A stretch of DNA of 36,066 bases from Streptomyces hayashii. GTDB taxonomy: Bacteria > Actinomycetota > Actinomycetes > Streptomycetales > Streptomycetaceae. Location of the stretch: NCBI RefSeq assembly GCF_024539815.1, contig NZ_JAHHIU010000142.1, positions 1-36,066 of the forward strand, written 5' to 3'. Shown piece after piece: positions 8,022-16,888 of the stretch. The first letter of the stretch is position 1; the number at the start of each line of letters is the position of its first letter. The position numbers and the translations under genes were made by a program. The notes beneath the pieces were generated by a model, which was given only the letters and a program-made list of their open reading frames with translations, was not told the origin of the DNA and made no database searches.

Positions 8022-10988
8022 CTACCGGCTGGTGGCGAACTCCACGACGAACGCCGTGGTGACCGCGGCCAGGACGGCCGGTGCCAACGGGCCCGGGCCG
8101 CAGGCCGCGCTGCCCAGACCGTGGTGCGCGTGGTCGAGGTGCAGGTGGAGTCGGCCGTCGCGGACCAGGTCGTGCTGGTGGGACGCGGCGGCCAGGGCTT
8201 CGGTGCTCCAGGGGCGAACGGTCAGGTCGATGACCGGGTCGCCGGTGATGAGCAGGGCGCCGTCCGGGGTGGTGATCGTGGCGCGGCGGACTTGGTGGCG
8301 GTTGCCGTTCTCCTGCGGGCGGACCTGGGGGATCTGCATCGCCGAGACGGTCGACCGGTGGCGGCCGACGCGAGCCGCGGCGCGGGAGTCGCGGTACGCC
8401 TCACCGGGGCCGGGACCGAACCACTCGACGTCGGCGTCGGCGCCGGGCAGTGACATCGCCACCCCCAGTCGGGGCAGCGGCACCGCCCATGGGCCGTCGG
8501 GGGTGACGACGGTTTCCAGCCGGAGCCGGGACCGGCCCGCATCCGGTGTGTCGCAGGCCGTCCAGCGGTAGACCACGCCGAGCCCGCAGGAGGACCCGGC
8601 GGCGGCCAGCCGGGCGGTGACCGTGAGTCCCGACGCGTCGGGCTCGACACCCAGGACGTCGTGGCGCATCCGGTGCAGTCCGGCGGCGAGCCAGGCAGCG
8701 GCCTGCGGCGCGCCGGTGGCGTTGAGCAGGTCGTTGTCGATCGGGGCCCGCCAGACGTCCAGCATCGGACCGTCGAGTTCGAGGTCGCCGAGCCGTGTCA
8801 GCATCCCGCTGCGGGCGTCGAACCGCGCCGGACCCACTGCGATGAACCCGTCGTGGGCGATCGCCGGAACCGTTGCGAAGGGAACGGGGGAGACAGGCGG
8901 AGCCGCGATCCGTCCCTGGGCCCAGGCGATCTCGTGGCCGGCCCCGGCCCAGGTCTCGTCGGCGGCGAGCACCGCGGTCACCGTCAGCCATACCTCGTGG
9001 CCGGAGTCCTTCGCGCGCGCTGCTTCGAGCGTGGCGGTGACGTCGGCGGGCCACGCGACGGATGTCGTAGCGCCCGGAGCGGTCGCGGGCACGGTCAGGC
9101 CGCCGGAGCCCACCGGGTTGCCGCCGTCCTCGACCGTCCACCGGAATTCCAGGTAGCCGCTGTCGCGGACGTGGTGCAGGTTGCGCACGCTGATCTGCCG
9201 GGTCGCCGGGTCGATGCGGATCCGGACGGGTTCGATGACCTTCTTGTACTCGATCAGGCCCGGCGACGGCGTGCGGTCGGGGAAGAGCAGCCCGTCGGCG
9301 ACGAAGTTGCCGTCGTGGATCTCCTCGCCGAAGTCGCCGCCGTAGGCGTAGAAGGAGTGGGGCTCCTCCTGCCCGGTGAGCCGGGCGATCCCGTGGTCGA
9401 TCCACTCCCAGATGAAGCCGCCGGCCAGGCGCGGATGCGCCTCGATGACCTGCTGGTACTCGGACAGCCCGCCGGGGCCGGTGCCCATGGCGTGGCCGTA
9501 CTCGCACAGCACGGCCGGCAGGGCGCGGCGGTGCGCGTCGTCGGCCGGATCGGCCGTCGGCGCCTCCTGCCCGCGTCCCACGGCGGCCAGCTCGTCCACA
9601 CCGATGTACATGCGGGAGTACAGGTCGACGTACGCGCAGCTCGCGAAGTCGCCCTCGTAGTGGATCAGGCGGCTGTCGTCGCGCTGCCGGATCCACGCGG
9701 CCGAGGCGGCCAGGTTGGCTCCGGTGCCGGACTCGTTGCCCAGCGACCAGACGATGACCGAGGGGTGGTTCTTGTCGCGTTCCACCAGCCGCGCGGTGCG
9801 GTCGAGGTAGGCCTCGCGCCACGCGGGGTCGTCGCTGGGGTTGCGCTGCCAGCCGCCGAACTCGAAGCCGTGCGTTTCGAGGTCGCCCTCGCAGAACACC
9901 CACAGGCCGTGTTCGTCGCACAGGTCCAGGAAACGGTGGTCGGGCGGGTAGTGGCTGGTGCGCACCGCGTTGATGTTGTGCTGCTTCATCAGCAGCACGT
10001 CGGCCAGCATGGTGTCCTCGGTCAGGGTCCGCCCCGTCAGGGGATGCCATTCGTGGCGGTTGACGCCCCGCAGGGACACCGGCCTGCCGTTCACGCTCAG
10101 GACGCCGTCCACGACGGCCACGGTGCGGAAACCGACGCGCAGCGGTATGCGCTCCCCGGCCTCGGAGACCAGTTCCCCCGCGTACAGGCGCGGCTGCTCG
10201 TCCGACCATGGCTCGACGCCGTCGATCACGTGCGGGCCGGCCGGATCGGCGGCGGATATGCCGAGTTCGGGCACCGACAACGACACCCGGGTGGGGGCGG
10301 TGACGTCGACGGCCAGGGTGCCCTGTCCGGTCGTGTGGTCGTAGGCGGCGTGGACGAAGAAGTCCTCGACACCGCGGGCGGCCACGGACACCGACCGGAA
10401 GATCCCTGACAGCCACCACATGTCCTGGTCTTCCAGGTAGCTGCCGGACGACCACTGGTGCACGCGGACCGCGAGTACGTTGCGGCCGGGCCGCAGACCG
10501 GCGCTGACGTCGAACTCGGTGGTCAGCCGGCTGCCCTTGCCGTCGCCGAGCCGGATCCCGTTGAGCCACACCGCGAAGGCCGAGTCGACGCCTTCGAAGC
10601 GGAGCACCGCGGCCGATGCCGGGAACCCGTCGGGGACGTCGAACGCGCGGCGGTACTCGCCGGTCGGATTCTGCCGCGGCACCCGCGGCGGGTCGACCGG
10701 GAACGGGTACGAGATGTTGGTGTAGGCCGGGGCGCCGTAGCGGAGTTCGCCGGGCAGGCCGGTCATCTGCCAGCAGGACGGCACGGCGAGCAGGTCCCAG
10801 GCGCTGTCGTCGAAGTCGGGCGCGGCGAAGTCCTCGGTGAGGTCGTCCAGCCCTGACGCCAGCCGGAATCTCCAGTCGCCGTCGAGGGCGATCGCGGGCA
10901 GGCCGGTGGCGAACGCGGCGCGCGGCCGCAGCCGTCCGGTGCCCGGCGACCGGTCTTCGACGTAGGCGTTGGACTTGAGGTCTCTCAT
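8022..10988 (-). CDS. lacZ: Beta-galactosidase, GH2 (LacZ family)
   Basis: The product has 988 residues, close to the about 1020 of classical LacZ, with all five domains. A jelly-roll sugar-binding domain (residues 35-200, including GDWRFRLASGLDDL and DQDMWWLSGIFRSV) is followed by immunoglobulin-like domains flanking the TIM barrel, and then the C-terminal beta-galactosidase small chain (VDLTVRP-like end). The acid/base Glu is E419 in SLGNESGTG; the nucleophile Glu is E496 in LCEYGHAMGTG. RTSHYPPDHRFLDLCDEHGL is the barrel signature. No signal peptide is seen, so the enzyme is cytoplasmic and acts on imported beta-galactosides. The frame stays open far upstream through the repressor gene, but only the ATG at 10988 begins family homology. 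No clear Shine-Dalgarno precedes it. It follows the LacI gene by 104 nt. Confidence 0.96.
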   Translation of the reverse strand: MRDLKSNAYVEDRSPGTGRLRPRAAFATGLPAIALDGDWRFRLASGLDDLTEDFAAPDFDDSAWDLLAVPSCWQMTGLPGELRYGAPAYTNISYPFPVDPPRVPRQNPTGEYRRAFDVPDGFPASAAVLRFEGVDSAFAVWLNGIRLGDGKGSRLTTEFDVSAGLRPGRNVLAVRVHQWSSGSYLEDQDMWWLSGIFRSVSVAARGVEDFFVHAAYDHTTGQGTLAVDVTAPTRVSLSVPELGISAADPAGPHVIDGVEPWSDEQPRLYAGELVSEAGERIPLRVGFRTVAVVDGVLSVNGRPVSLRGVNRHEWHPLTGRTLTEDTMLADVLLMKQHNINAVRTSHYPPDHRFLDLCDEHGLWVFCEGDLETHGFEFGGWQRNPSDDPAWREAYLDRTARLVERDKNHPSVIVWSLGNESGTGANLAASAAWIRQRDDSRLIHYEGDFASCAYVDLYSRMYIGVDELAAVGRGQEAPTADPADDAHRRALPAVLCEYGHAMGTGPGGLSEYQQVIEAHPRLAGGFIWEWIDHGIARLTGQEEPHSFYAYGGDFGEEIHDGNFVADGLLFPDRTPSPGLIEYKKVIEPVRIRIDPATRQISVRNLHHVRDSGYLEFRWTVEDGGNPVGSGGLTVPATAPGATTSVAWPADVTATLEAARAKDSGHEVWLTVTAVLAADETWAGAGHEIAWAQGRIAAPPVSPVPFATVPAIAHDGFIAVGPARFDARSGMLTRLGDLELDGPMLDVWRAPIDNDLLNATGAPQAAAWLAAGLHRMRHDVLGVEPDASGLTVTARLAAAGSSCGLGVVYRWTACDTPDAGRSRLRLETVVTPDGPWAVPLPRLGVAMSLPGADADVEWFGPGPGEAYRDSRAAARVGRHRSTVSAMQIPQVRPQENGNRHQVRRATITTPDGALLITGDPVIDLTVRPWSTEALAAASHQHDLVRDGRLHLHLDHAHHGLGSAACGPGPLAPAVLAAVTTAFVVEFATSR

Positions 10989-11092
10989 CGGTGGAGTGCT
11001 TTCTGTCGGTGCTCGTAGCGGTGGCGGGACGCCGGGCCGGCGGGACCGCGTCGGCTCATGGGGGTGACGTGCAGGTCGAGCGGCGCCGGGTG

Positions 11093-12100
11093 CTATCCGG
11101 TCGCCCGGGGAGGGGCGCTGCTGTCCCGGATGGTCAGCGTGGGGCGCAGCAGCGTTAAGGCGTTGGTCGGCGGCCGGCCGGCGTCGACGGCGCGCAGCAG
11201 CAGCTCGACGGCCTGCTGGGCCATCTCCCGCTTGGGGACGGTGATCGTGGTCAGCGCCGGCCGGATCTGTCCGACCTGGGCGATGTCGTCGAAGCCGACG
11301 ACGCTGACGTCGCCGGGGACGCGCCGCCCGGAGTGGACCACCGCCTCGACGGCGCCGAGGGCCAGGATGTCGTGGGTGGCGAAGATCGCCGTCACCTGCG
11401 GATCCGCCTCCAGTGCCGCACGGCCCGCGTCGAACCCGCCGGCGGCGTCGTCCCTGGTGCAGGCGAACACCTTGCTGTCGTCGACGACCAGACCGTCGTC
11501 GGCGAACGCCCGGCGCAACCCGACCACGCGCGGCTCGTGCGCGGGCAGATCCGCGAGCACCGCGACGTTGCGGTGGCCGAGATCCCTCAGGTAGCGCCCG
11601 GCCAGGAACCCTGCGTGCTCGTAGTCGATGGACACCACCGGCAGCGTGGTCGGGGCGTCCCCCTCCCAGGCGAACAGCGCGACCGGGAACGCGGCATCGA
11701 CAAGCATCTGCAGCTGCTGTGCGACGCCGTTGTCCCCGGCGACCAGCAGTGCGTCCACCGAGCGCGCGGCGAGGTTCTCCAGGTGGGCCCGGGTGTAGTC
11801 GGGATCGTCGCGCGTCGTGGCCAGCAGCAGGTTGTAGCCGTGACCGACCAGCACGTTCTCCACCTCCTCGACCACCTCGGAGTAGAAGGGGTTGGCCACC
11901 GACGGCACGAACAGCCCCACGGTCGACGTGCTGCCGGTTCTCAGCGAGCGCGCCACCAGGTTCGGCTTGTAGCCGAGTTCGGCGATCGCCGCGTTCACCT
12001 TCGCCAGGGTCTCCGGCCGGACCTTCTTGCCGGACACCACGTTGGAGACGGTCTGCTTGGTGACTCCCGCCCGAGCTGCCACCTCCGCCATTGTGACCAC
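11093..12100 (-). CDS. LacI-family transcriptional repressor of the glycan operon
   Basis: The product has 335 residues with the standard two-part layout. The N-terminal HTH (MAEVAARAGVTKQTVSNVVS) and hinge helix (PNLVARSLRTGSTSTVGL) are followed by a periplasmic-binding-protein-like effector domain beginning VGLFVPSVANPFYSEVVEEV and including VVGFDDIAQVG and the closing RPTLTIRDS. It probably represses this operon and the divergent secreted enzyme until a sugar binds; this is inferred from position. The start is GTG, with GGAGG 6 nt upstream, followed by an internal ATG three codons later. It is the first gene of the minus-strand operon, so the repressor is likely autoregulated. Confidence 0.95.
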   Translation of the reverse strand: MVTMAEVAARAGVTKQTVSNVVSGKKVRPETLAKVNAAIAELGYKPNLVARSLRTGSTSTVGLFVPSVANPFYSEVVEEVENVLVGHGYNLLLATTRDDPDYTRAHLENLAARSVDALLVAGDNGVAQQLQMLVDAAFPVALFAWEGDAPTTLPVVSIDYEHAGFLAGRYLRDLGHRNVAVLADLPAHEPRVVGLRRAFADDGLVVDDSKVFACTRDDAAGGFDAGRAALEADPQVTAIFATHDILALGAVEAVVHSGRRVPGDVSVVGFDDIAQVGQIRPALTTITVPKREMAQQAVELLLRAVDAGRPPTNALTLLRPTLTIRDSSAPPRATG

Positions 12101-12122
12101 GTAGGCCCTCCAAAACTTTTAT

Positions 12123-12132
12123 CGATCCACGA
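12123..12132 (-). promoter_or_regulatory. Candidate operator half, upstream of the LacI gene
   Basis: CGATCCACGA lies 22 nt upstream of the LacI start codon, within a wider imperfect dyad (ACTTT ... AAAGT, 12115-12136). The same ten bases occur in reverse orientation at 12315-12324 in the divergent promoter region. Shared motifs on both sides of a divergent regulator gene are typical of its binding sites. This is a pattern observation with no experimental support. Confidence 0.4.
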
Positions 12133-12311
12133 AAGTGGCGTCAGCGTAGGGCGACCGTCGCGGCAGGGCAAGACGGCGCACGAGGGCCGTGATCCAGCCG
12201 TTACCTGGGCAGGTAGGGGCGGCGTGGGCTGTTCCCTGCCGTTACGGCGATTTGAAGCGCGCGGACCATTGACGGTTGCCGAAATGCGGCAGTAACGTCC
12301 CCGCCACGCCG

Positions 12312-12335
12312 ATCTCGTGGATCGGTCAACGAGAT
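12312..12335 (+). promoter_or_regulatory. Inverted repeat, candidate LacI operator for the secreted enzyme
   Basis: ATCTCGT and ACGAGAT form a perfect 7-bp inverted repeat separated by 10 nt. The 10-mer TCGTGGATCG inside it is the reverse complement of the motif at 12123-12132. The site is about 200 nt upstream of the beta-helix enzyme. The rest of the 435-nt divergent spacer (12101-12535) shows a short hairpin at 12500-12515 (AGACCC-GGAA-GGGTCT) just before the ribosome binding site, but no clear promoter boxes. Confidence 0.4.
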
Positions 12336-12535
12336 GGTGCCGCTCCGGCCTACCGCGCGCACCGACCCCGACACCGCCCCGTGTCCTCGCACCGGGCGCG
12401 TCGCGGGTCCCCCTCGGCCGCGACGGCCCCGGCGGCCGCAGTGCGCCGCGGCATCGCGAATGCTCCGCGTTGTCTTCACCGCACGGCGCGCGCCTGAACA
12501 GACCCGGAAGGGTCTCGTCCTGAGGAGAGACAGGC

Positions 12536-15343
12536 ATGATCAGACCGGCCGGCGGCGACGCCGACTCCACCCCCGCCTCGGCGCGAGGCCGCTCAGGCGT
12601 GCACCGCATCATCGCGGCCGCTGCCGGCGCCGCCATCGCGGCGGCGAGCCTCATGCTCACCGGCGCCGTCCCCGCACACGCCGCCGCCACCGTCCACACG
12701 TACGCACCGACGGGAGTGGGAGGCGGCACGACGACGTCCCCCGACGTGGCGGCCACCAAGTACCAGGTGCAAGTCGCCGGCACGCCCGTCCAGGCCGTCC
12801 AGTACACCGCGAACGGCCACAACTTCGACGTCGCGCGCTTCGCGTCGGACTCGCGGACACCGACGATCACGGTCACGCTGCCCAGCACCACGATCGACAC
12901 GGTGAACGTCTACCCGGCGCGCTACTACCCCTCCAGCAGCATCTCGGTGAGCGCCGACAAGCACACCCTGACGTTCCAGATGTCCGCCGCCGCCGGGCTG
13001 AACGAAGCGATCGTGATGGTCAACGGCGACTCGACCAACGCCGCGGGACAGCCCTACCTGGCGGTCGTCAACGACCCTCTGGAAGACCCGGCGCAGCGTC
13101 CGGACGCCACGAGCGCACCGGACGGTTCCGGCGTCAACCTGCGGACCGGTGTCCTCAACTTCCAGGAGTTCGCCGCGAAGTACCTCGCGGCACACCCCAA
13201 CAGTGCGGCTCAGACGGCTCCCACCGCCACGACGAGCTCCATGGCCGGCAGGACCGTCGACGGCACCGCCATCCCCGCCGGCCAGAAGACCTCGGCCGGA
13301 AACCTGGTGAGCGCGAGCAGCGTCAACGTGCGGTACCCCAATGCGCGGGCGATGGACGCCGGCGACGACACCTACGCCCTGCAGGCCGCCCTCGACACCA
13401 TCAAAGCCAACCCCACGGCTCTCAACACCCTCTACTTCCCCAACGGCACCTACGTGTGGTCCGGTCTCCTGGTCAACTCCGTGGACGGCAGCAAGCTCAA
13501 GGGCGGCAAGCTGAAGATCTACACCGACGAAGGGGCCCTGCTGAAGAACCGCATCCAGGCCTACATGGAGGCGTTCGAGCCCGCGGTCGGGATCATCAAT
13601 TCCAGCAACATCGAAATCGACGGCCGCGGCGTCTTCGACGGCAACGGCGTGGCGAACTACAACGCCCGCAGCGTCGGTGACTTGCACGACGCCTACCGCA
13701 GCCAGCACCAGGGCGGCGTCATGGTCATGCACTCGTCGGACATCACGTTCAACGACACCTACGAGCGCAACGCCAAGCAGTGGAACTTCGAGACCCACAC
13801 CGCCAACAGGGTGAAATTCAACAACATCAAGGCGCTCACCCCCTACGGCCAGCCATGGGTCGACGGGACGGACTTCGTCAGCGGCCAGGACATCACCGCC
13901 GACGGCGTCTTCACCCTCGGCAACGACGACGCGTTCGCCTCCGGCCACTACAACCCCAGCGACGGATTCACCCCGCTGGCCTCCGGCGTGTGGAACAACT
14001 TCCAGCTCGGCACCTCCACCCCCGACGTCCAGGGCTACGTCAACGCGGTGGGCGCCCACGACGCCGTCGCCGACGAGCTCGGATTCGACAACTACCACTG
14101 GGACCACGAGGACTCGAAGAACATCTCGGTCAGCAACACACTGAACTGGTCCGTCGGCGCCGGCAACTCGATCCGCATCGGATGGAGTTCGTACGGATTC
14201 CGGCTCAACAACTACACGTTCGACAACTTCAACTCCGTGTCGGCGCCGGCCGGCGGCATCTTCACGCAGAACAGCCCCAACCCGAACCCGCGCATCTCCA
14301 GCATCGTCATCAAGAACAGCTCGTTCGACACCTCCCGGTACACCTCGGGACCGATCAGGCTCAACGGCGGCAACGGATCCGCCCAGACCATCACCGCCGA
14401 CCAGCAGGCGACCTACGGCTTCGCCCCCAACCCCGACGGCTCGGGCGCCGCCTACACGTACGCCAAGACCCCGATCAACACCCTCAACCTCGACAACGTC
14501 TGGTTCTCGCAGCAGAAGACGAACAGCAGCCCGCTGAACGGCGCCACGAACGTGACGCTGAACAACCTCCGCGTCGCGGGCCAGCCCGTCCAGTACACCA
14601 GCCAGTTCCCCCTGGCGCCGAGCGGGATCGGCACGCTGGCCACCACCTACACGGACGCGAGCGGCCAGACCCGCAACGTCAAGGCCGGCGCCCTGACCAG
14701 CGGCGACACCTGGGTGGGAGCGTGGAGCGGCGACCAGACCACCAACAACTCCTCGGACCTGACCCTCATCACCCGCAACACCGGGACCGGCCTGATGGGC
14801 GAGCAGTACACCACAGGATCCGGAGACGGAAAGATCTCCTACATCCAGTTCCCGCTCACCAGCCTCACCAGGGCGCCGAGCCAGGCGACGCTCCACCTCA
14901 CCTACGTCGGCCACCGCTACTCGACGGTTCCGTCGACCGACACCGACCAACTCCTCGTGCAACCCGTCAGCGACACCACCTGCACCGGCACCGGCACGTC
15001 CTGCCCGATCAAGACGATGACCTGGCAGAACCGGCCGAGCTTCACCGCCACGGCCTCCTCCGTCGCGAAGTCGGCCCCCTTCAGCCTGGGTTCGACCCTC
15101 GTCCCCGAGGGCGGCGGGACCCACCAGACCAACGCCATCGACGGCCGCGACATCACCGTCGACATCACCTCCTTCGTCCAGAACGCCTACGCCGCCGGCC
15201 AGCCCTCGCTTCTGCTCGCCGTCTCCGACGCAGGGGGAGCCAACCACGAGCTGCGCTTCGTCAGCTCCGAAGGCGCCACCGGCTCCGTGAAGCTCACCAA
15301 CGGGACCGCCGACATGGCGCCCGGGGTGACCGTGACCCCGTAA
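12536..15343 (+). CDS. Secreted beta-helix glycosidase, GH49-like, with C-terminal binding-type module
   Basis: The product has 935 residues. A signal peptide ends at about residue 49 (AVPAHA-A) after a 24-residue polar N-terminus. Residues 52-185 form a beta-sandwich with the DVARFASDSRTPTITVTLPS and AIVMVNGDS features seen ahead of the catalytic domain in GH49-like enzymes. Residues about 265-690 are a right-handed beta helix. Acidic residues at expected active-site positions are N463-D464-D465 (LGNDDAFASGHYNP), D523/E525/D526 (WDHEDSKNISVSN) and the SIRIGW turn (545-550), which parallels the IIQMGW turn of dextranases. Residues about 700-935 resemble a DNRLRE/CBM96-type beta-sandwich. GAGGAG precedes the ATG. 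It is transcribed divergently from the LacI operon and ends at a strong terminator. Polysaccharide hydrolysis is confident; the substrate is not. Confidence 0.85.
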   Translation: MIRPAGGDADSTPASARGRSGVHRIIAAAAGAAIAAASLMLTGAVPAHAAATVHTYAPTGVGGGTTTSPDVAATKYQVQVAGTPVQAVQYTANGHNFDVARFASDSRTPTITVTLPSTTIDTVNVYPARYYPSSSISVSADKHTLTFQMSAAAGLNEAIVMVNGDSTNAAGQPYLAVVNDPLEDPAQRPDATSAPDGSGVNLRTGVLNFQEFAAKYLAAHPNSAAQTAPTATTSSMAGRTVDGTAIPAGQKTSAGNLVSASSVNVRYPNARAMDAGDDTYALQAALDTIKANPTALNTLYFPNGTYVWSGLLVNSVDGSKLKGGKLKIYTDEGALLKNRIQAYMEAFEPAVGIINSSNIEIDGRGVFDGNGVANYNARSVGDLHDAYRSQHQGGVMVMHSSDITFNDTYERNAKQWNFETHTANRVKFNNIKALTPYGQPWVDGTDFVSGQDITADGVFTLGNDDAFASGHYNPSDGFTPLASGVWNNFQLGTSTPDVQGYVNAVGAHDAVADELGFDNYHWDHEDSKNISVSNTLNWSVGAGNSIRIGWSSYGFRLNNYTFDNFNSVSAPAGGIFTQNSPNPNPRISSIVIKNSSFDTSRYTSGPIRLNGGNGSAQTITADQQATYGFAPNPDGSGAAYTYAKTPINTLNLDNVWFSQQKTNSSPLNGATNVTLNNLRVAGQPVQYTSQFPLAPSGIGTLATTYTDASGQTRNVKAGALTSGDTWVGAWSGDQTTNNSSDLTLITRNTGTGLMGEQYTTGSGDGKISYIQFPLTSLTRAPSQATLHLTYVGHRYSTVPSTDTDQLLVQPVSDTTCTGTGTSCPIKTMTWQNRPSFTATASSVAKSAPFSLGSTLVPEGGGTHQTNAIDGRDITVDITSFVQNAYAAGQPSLLLAVSDAGGANHELRFVSSEGATGSVKLTNGTADMAPGVTVTP

Positions 15344-15357
15344 AGATGCGATTCGAG

Positions 15358-15391
15358 GGCCGGCTCGTCCCCCACGGGGGACGAGCCGGCC
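15358..15391 (+). terminator. Hairpin terminator after the secreted glycosidase
   Basis: A perfect 16-bp inverted repeat (15358-15373 and 15376-15391, GGCCGGCTCGTCCCCC and its complement) with a minimal AC loop lies 15 nt after the stop codon. It has no U tract. It also marks the edge of the sugar-utilisation locus, because pseudogene debris begins directly after it. Confidence 0.85.
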
Positions 15392-15740
15392 TCAGCCGTC
15401 CGGCTTCAGCATCCGCCGTACGGCACGCAGGTCGGTCCCGACCGCGTCGAGAACCACGTCGAACAGTCCCAGTTCCGCAGGGGACATGGTTTGGTGGTCG
15501 ACGGGGTGGTGGGCACCGAGCGCACGGACGAAGTCGAGGTTGGCAGCGCGAGCCAGGGTCGTGACCTCGGAGCCGTACACCTGTCCCAGCTGGACGGCGG
15601 CGTTGCCGACGCCGCCTGCCGCGCCCCTACGAGCAGCCGTTCACCGGGACGCCCCACACATGCTCGCCGACCACTACGCCGGTCGCGCCGGTGCCGAGTG
15701 CGGCGATCTCGCCAGTGAAGTCCAGCCCGATGCGCTGCTG
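15392..15740 (-). pseudogene. Quinone oxidoreductase (MDR) pseudogene with internal deletion
   Basis: Two well-conserved medium-chain dehydrogenase/reductase segments lie on the minus strand. The N-terminal GLDFTGEIAALGTGATGVVVGEHVWGVP ends near 15650. It is followed almost at once by the nucleotide-binding part QLGQVYGSEVTTLARAANLDFVRALGAHH, in another frame, ending in LDAVGTDLRAVRRMLKPDG. About 60-80 residues that normally separate these are missing, and both ends of the gene are absent. It is a decayed fragment. A plus-strand frame across 15660-15896 is open, but its product is not recognised. Confidence 0.7.
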
Positions 15741-16087
15741 TTCGCCGACGCCATGTGCACCTACGAGAACCCTGCTGGCCACCGCACCGTCGACTGCGAC
15801 GACCCGATCGAGGCAGCAGGGAACATCCAGTTCGCCGACCTGCTGCTGCGCCAGGTCGAGCGCGCCAAGCGCCGCCAGGCCGCGCCGACGACATAGCTCC
15901 GTACACACGGCGCCGGGGCGGGCATGGGCACCCGGCTCGGCCGAAGTGGCACCCTACAAGCAGGGGTGCGACGGCCGGCAGGAAGCCCGCTGCCTCTCGG
16001 CGTTTCGAGCAATCGTCAAGACTTGTGGATGAGCTGAAGGAAAATCGGGTTGCCGTTCCCCTGCCGGAGGCCGAACGATTGCACTTC

Positions 16088-16876
16088 GTGACGACCGCTG
16101 ATGAGAAGTCTCTGTTCGATGCCGCCAGGCCGGTCGCGTTGGTGACCGGTGTCGGCCGGTCCATCGGGATCGGTGCGGGGATCGCCCGCCGACTGGCCGA
16201 AGCGGGCTGGGATGTCGCCTTCACCTACTGGACGCCGTACGACGCGCGCATGGCCTGGGGCATCGAGGCCGACGCCGCGGACACCATCGCCAAGGCCCTG
16301 GAGGAGCGGGGCGCCGACACGGTGGCGATCGAGGCGGACCTCGCCGATCCTGAGGCCCCAGGGCGAGTCTTCGACCAAGCTCAGGGCCGCCTCGGGAACG
16401 TCTCCGCGTTGGTGATGTGTCACTGCGAGTCGGTGGACTCCGGCCTGCTCGACACCACCCTGGAGAGCTTCGACCGCCACTTCGCGGTCAATGCGCGTGC
16501 CTCATGGCTACTGATTCGTGAGTTCGGCCGACGCTTCCAGGGAATCCAGGGAACCGGACGCGTGATCGCCCTCACAAGCGACCACACCGTCGGCAACCTG
16601 CCCTACGGGGCGAGCAAGGGCGCACTCGACCGCATCACCCTGGCCGCCGCCCACGAACTCGCTCACCTCGGGATCACCGCCAACGTGATCAACCCCGGCC
16701 CGATCGACACCGGCTGGATGTCCGACGACATCCGCGACCACGTGCTGCGCGGGACACCGCTGGGACGTCTGGGCAGCCCGCAGGACACCGCTGACCTGGT
16801 GGACTTCCTGTGCTCACCGCAAGGGCAGTGGATCAACGGGCAACTGCTGAAGAGCAACGGTGGTTTCGCCGGCTGA
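16088..16876 (+). CDS. Short-chain dehydrogenase/reductase (SDR)
   Basis: From the GTG at 16088 the product is 262 residues, the usual classical SDR length. The Rossmann dinucleotide motif TGVGRSIGIGAG starts at about residue 20, the NAG-like segment is replaced by MCHCESVDSG, the active-site Ser is in ALTSDHT, and the catalytic Tyr-Lys pair is in YGASKG. The C-terminal NPGPIDTGWM and INGQLLKSNGGFAG are family hallmarks of 3-oxoacyl-reductase-like SDRs. The start is uncertain: GGAGG lies 17 nt before this GTG, an in-frame GTG exists at 16025, and the frame is open further upstream. The substrate is unknown. It sits between pseudogenes, with no operon partner. Confidence 0.85.
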   Translation: MTTADEKSLFDAARPVALVTGVGRSIGIGAGIARRLAEAGWDVAFTYWTPYDARMAWGIEADAADTIAKALEERGADTVAIEADLADPEAPGRVFDQAQGRLGNVSALVMCHCESVDSGLLDTTLESFDRHFAVNARASWLLIREFGRRFQGIQGTGRVIALTSDHTVGNLPYGASKGALDRITLAAAHELAHLGITANVINPGPIDTGWMSDDIRDHVLRGTPLGRLGSPQDTADLVDFLCSPQGQWINGQLLKSNGGFAG

Positions 16877-16888
16877 CCGGTCGACCCC

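Noticed and set aside
6383..8062. 559-codon plus-strand open frame opposite the binding lipoprotein
   Set aside because: It is a shadow frame; the minus strand has the lipobox and the family motifs.
8661..10409. Long plus-strand open frame (582 codons) opposite the beta-galactosidase
   Set aside because: The complementary strand carries all GH2 motifs. The plus-strand product is repetitive in Val, Gly and Arg and has no family.
10989..12113. The beta-galactosidase frame stays open through the repressor gene, giving a 1363-codon reading frame
   Set aside because: The upstream part is the LacI gene read in the wrong frame; homology to GH2 starts only at the ATG at 10988.
12500..12515. 6-bp hairpin with GGAA loop ahead of the secreted enzyme, considered as an attenuator
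   Set aside because: It is too short and has no alternative pairing or leader peptide; in GC-rich DNA such stems are frequent.
12593..15247. An 884-codon open frame on the minus strand opposite the beta-helix enzyme
   Set aside because: It is the antisense shadow of a GC-biased gene: the plus strand has a signal peptide, active-site motifs and a ribosome binding site, while the minus-strand product is low-complexity Val/Gly/Asp-rich.
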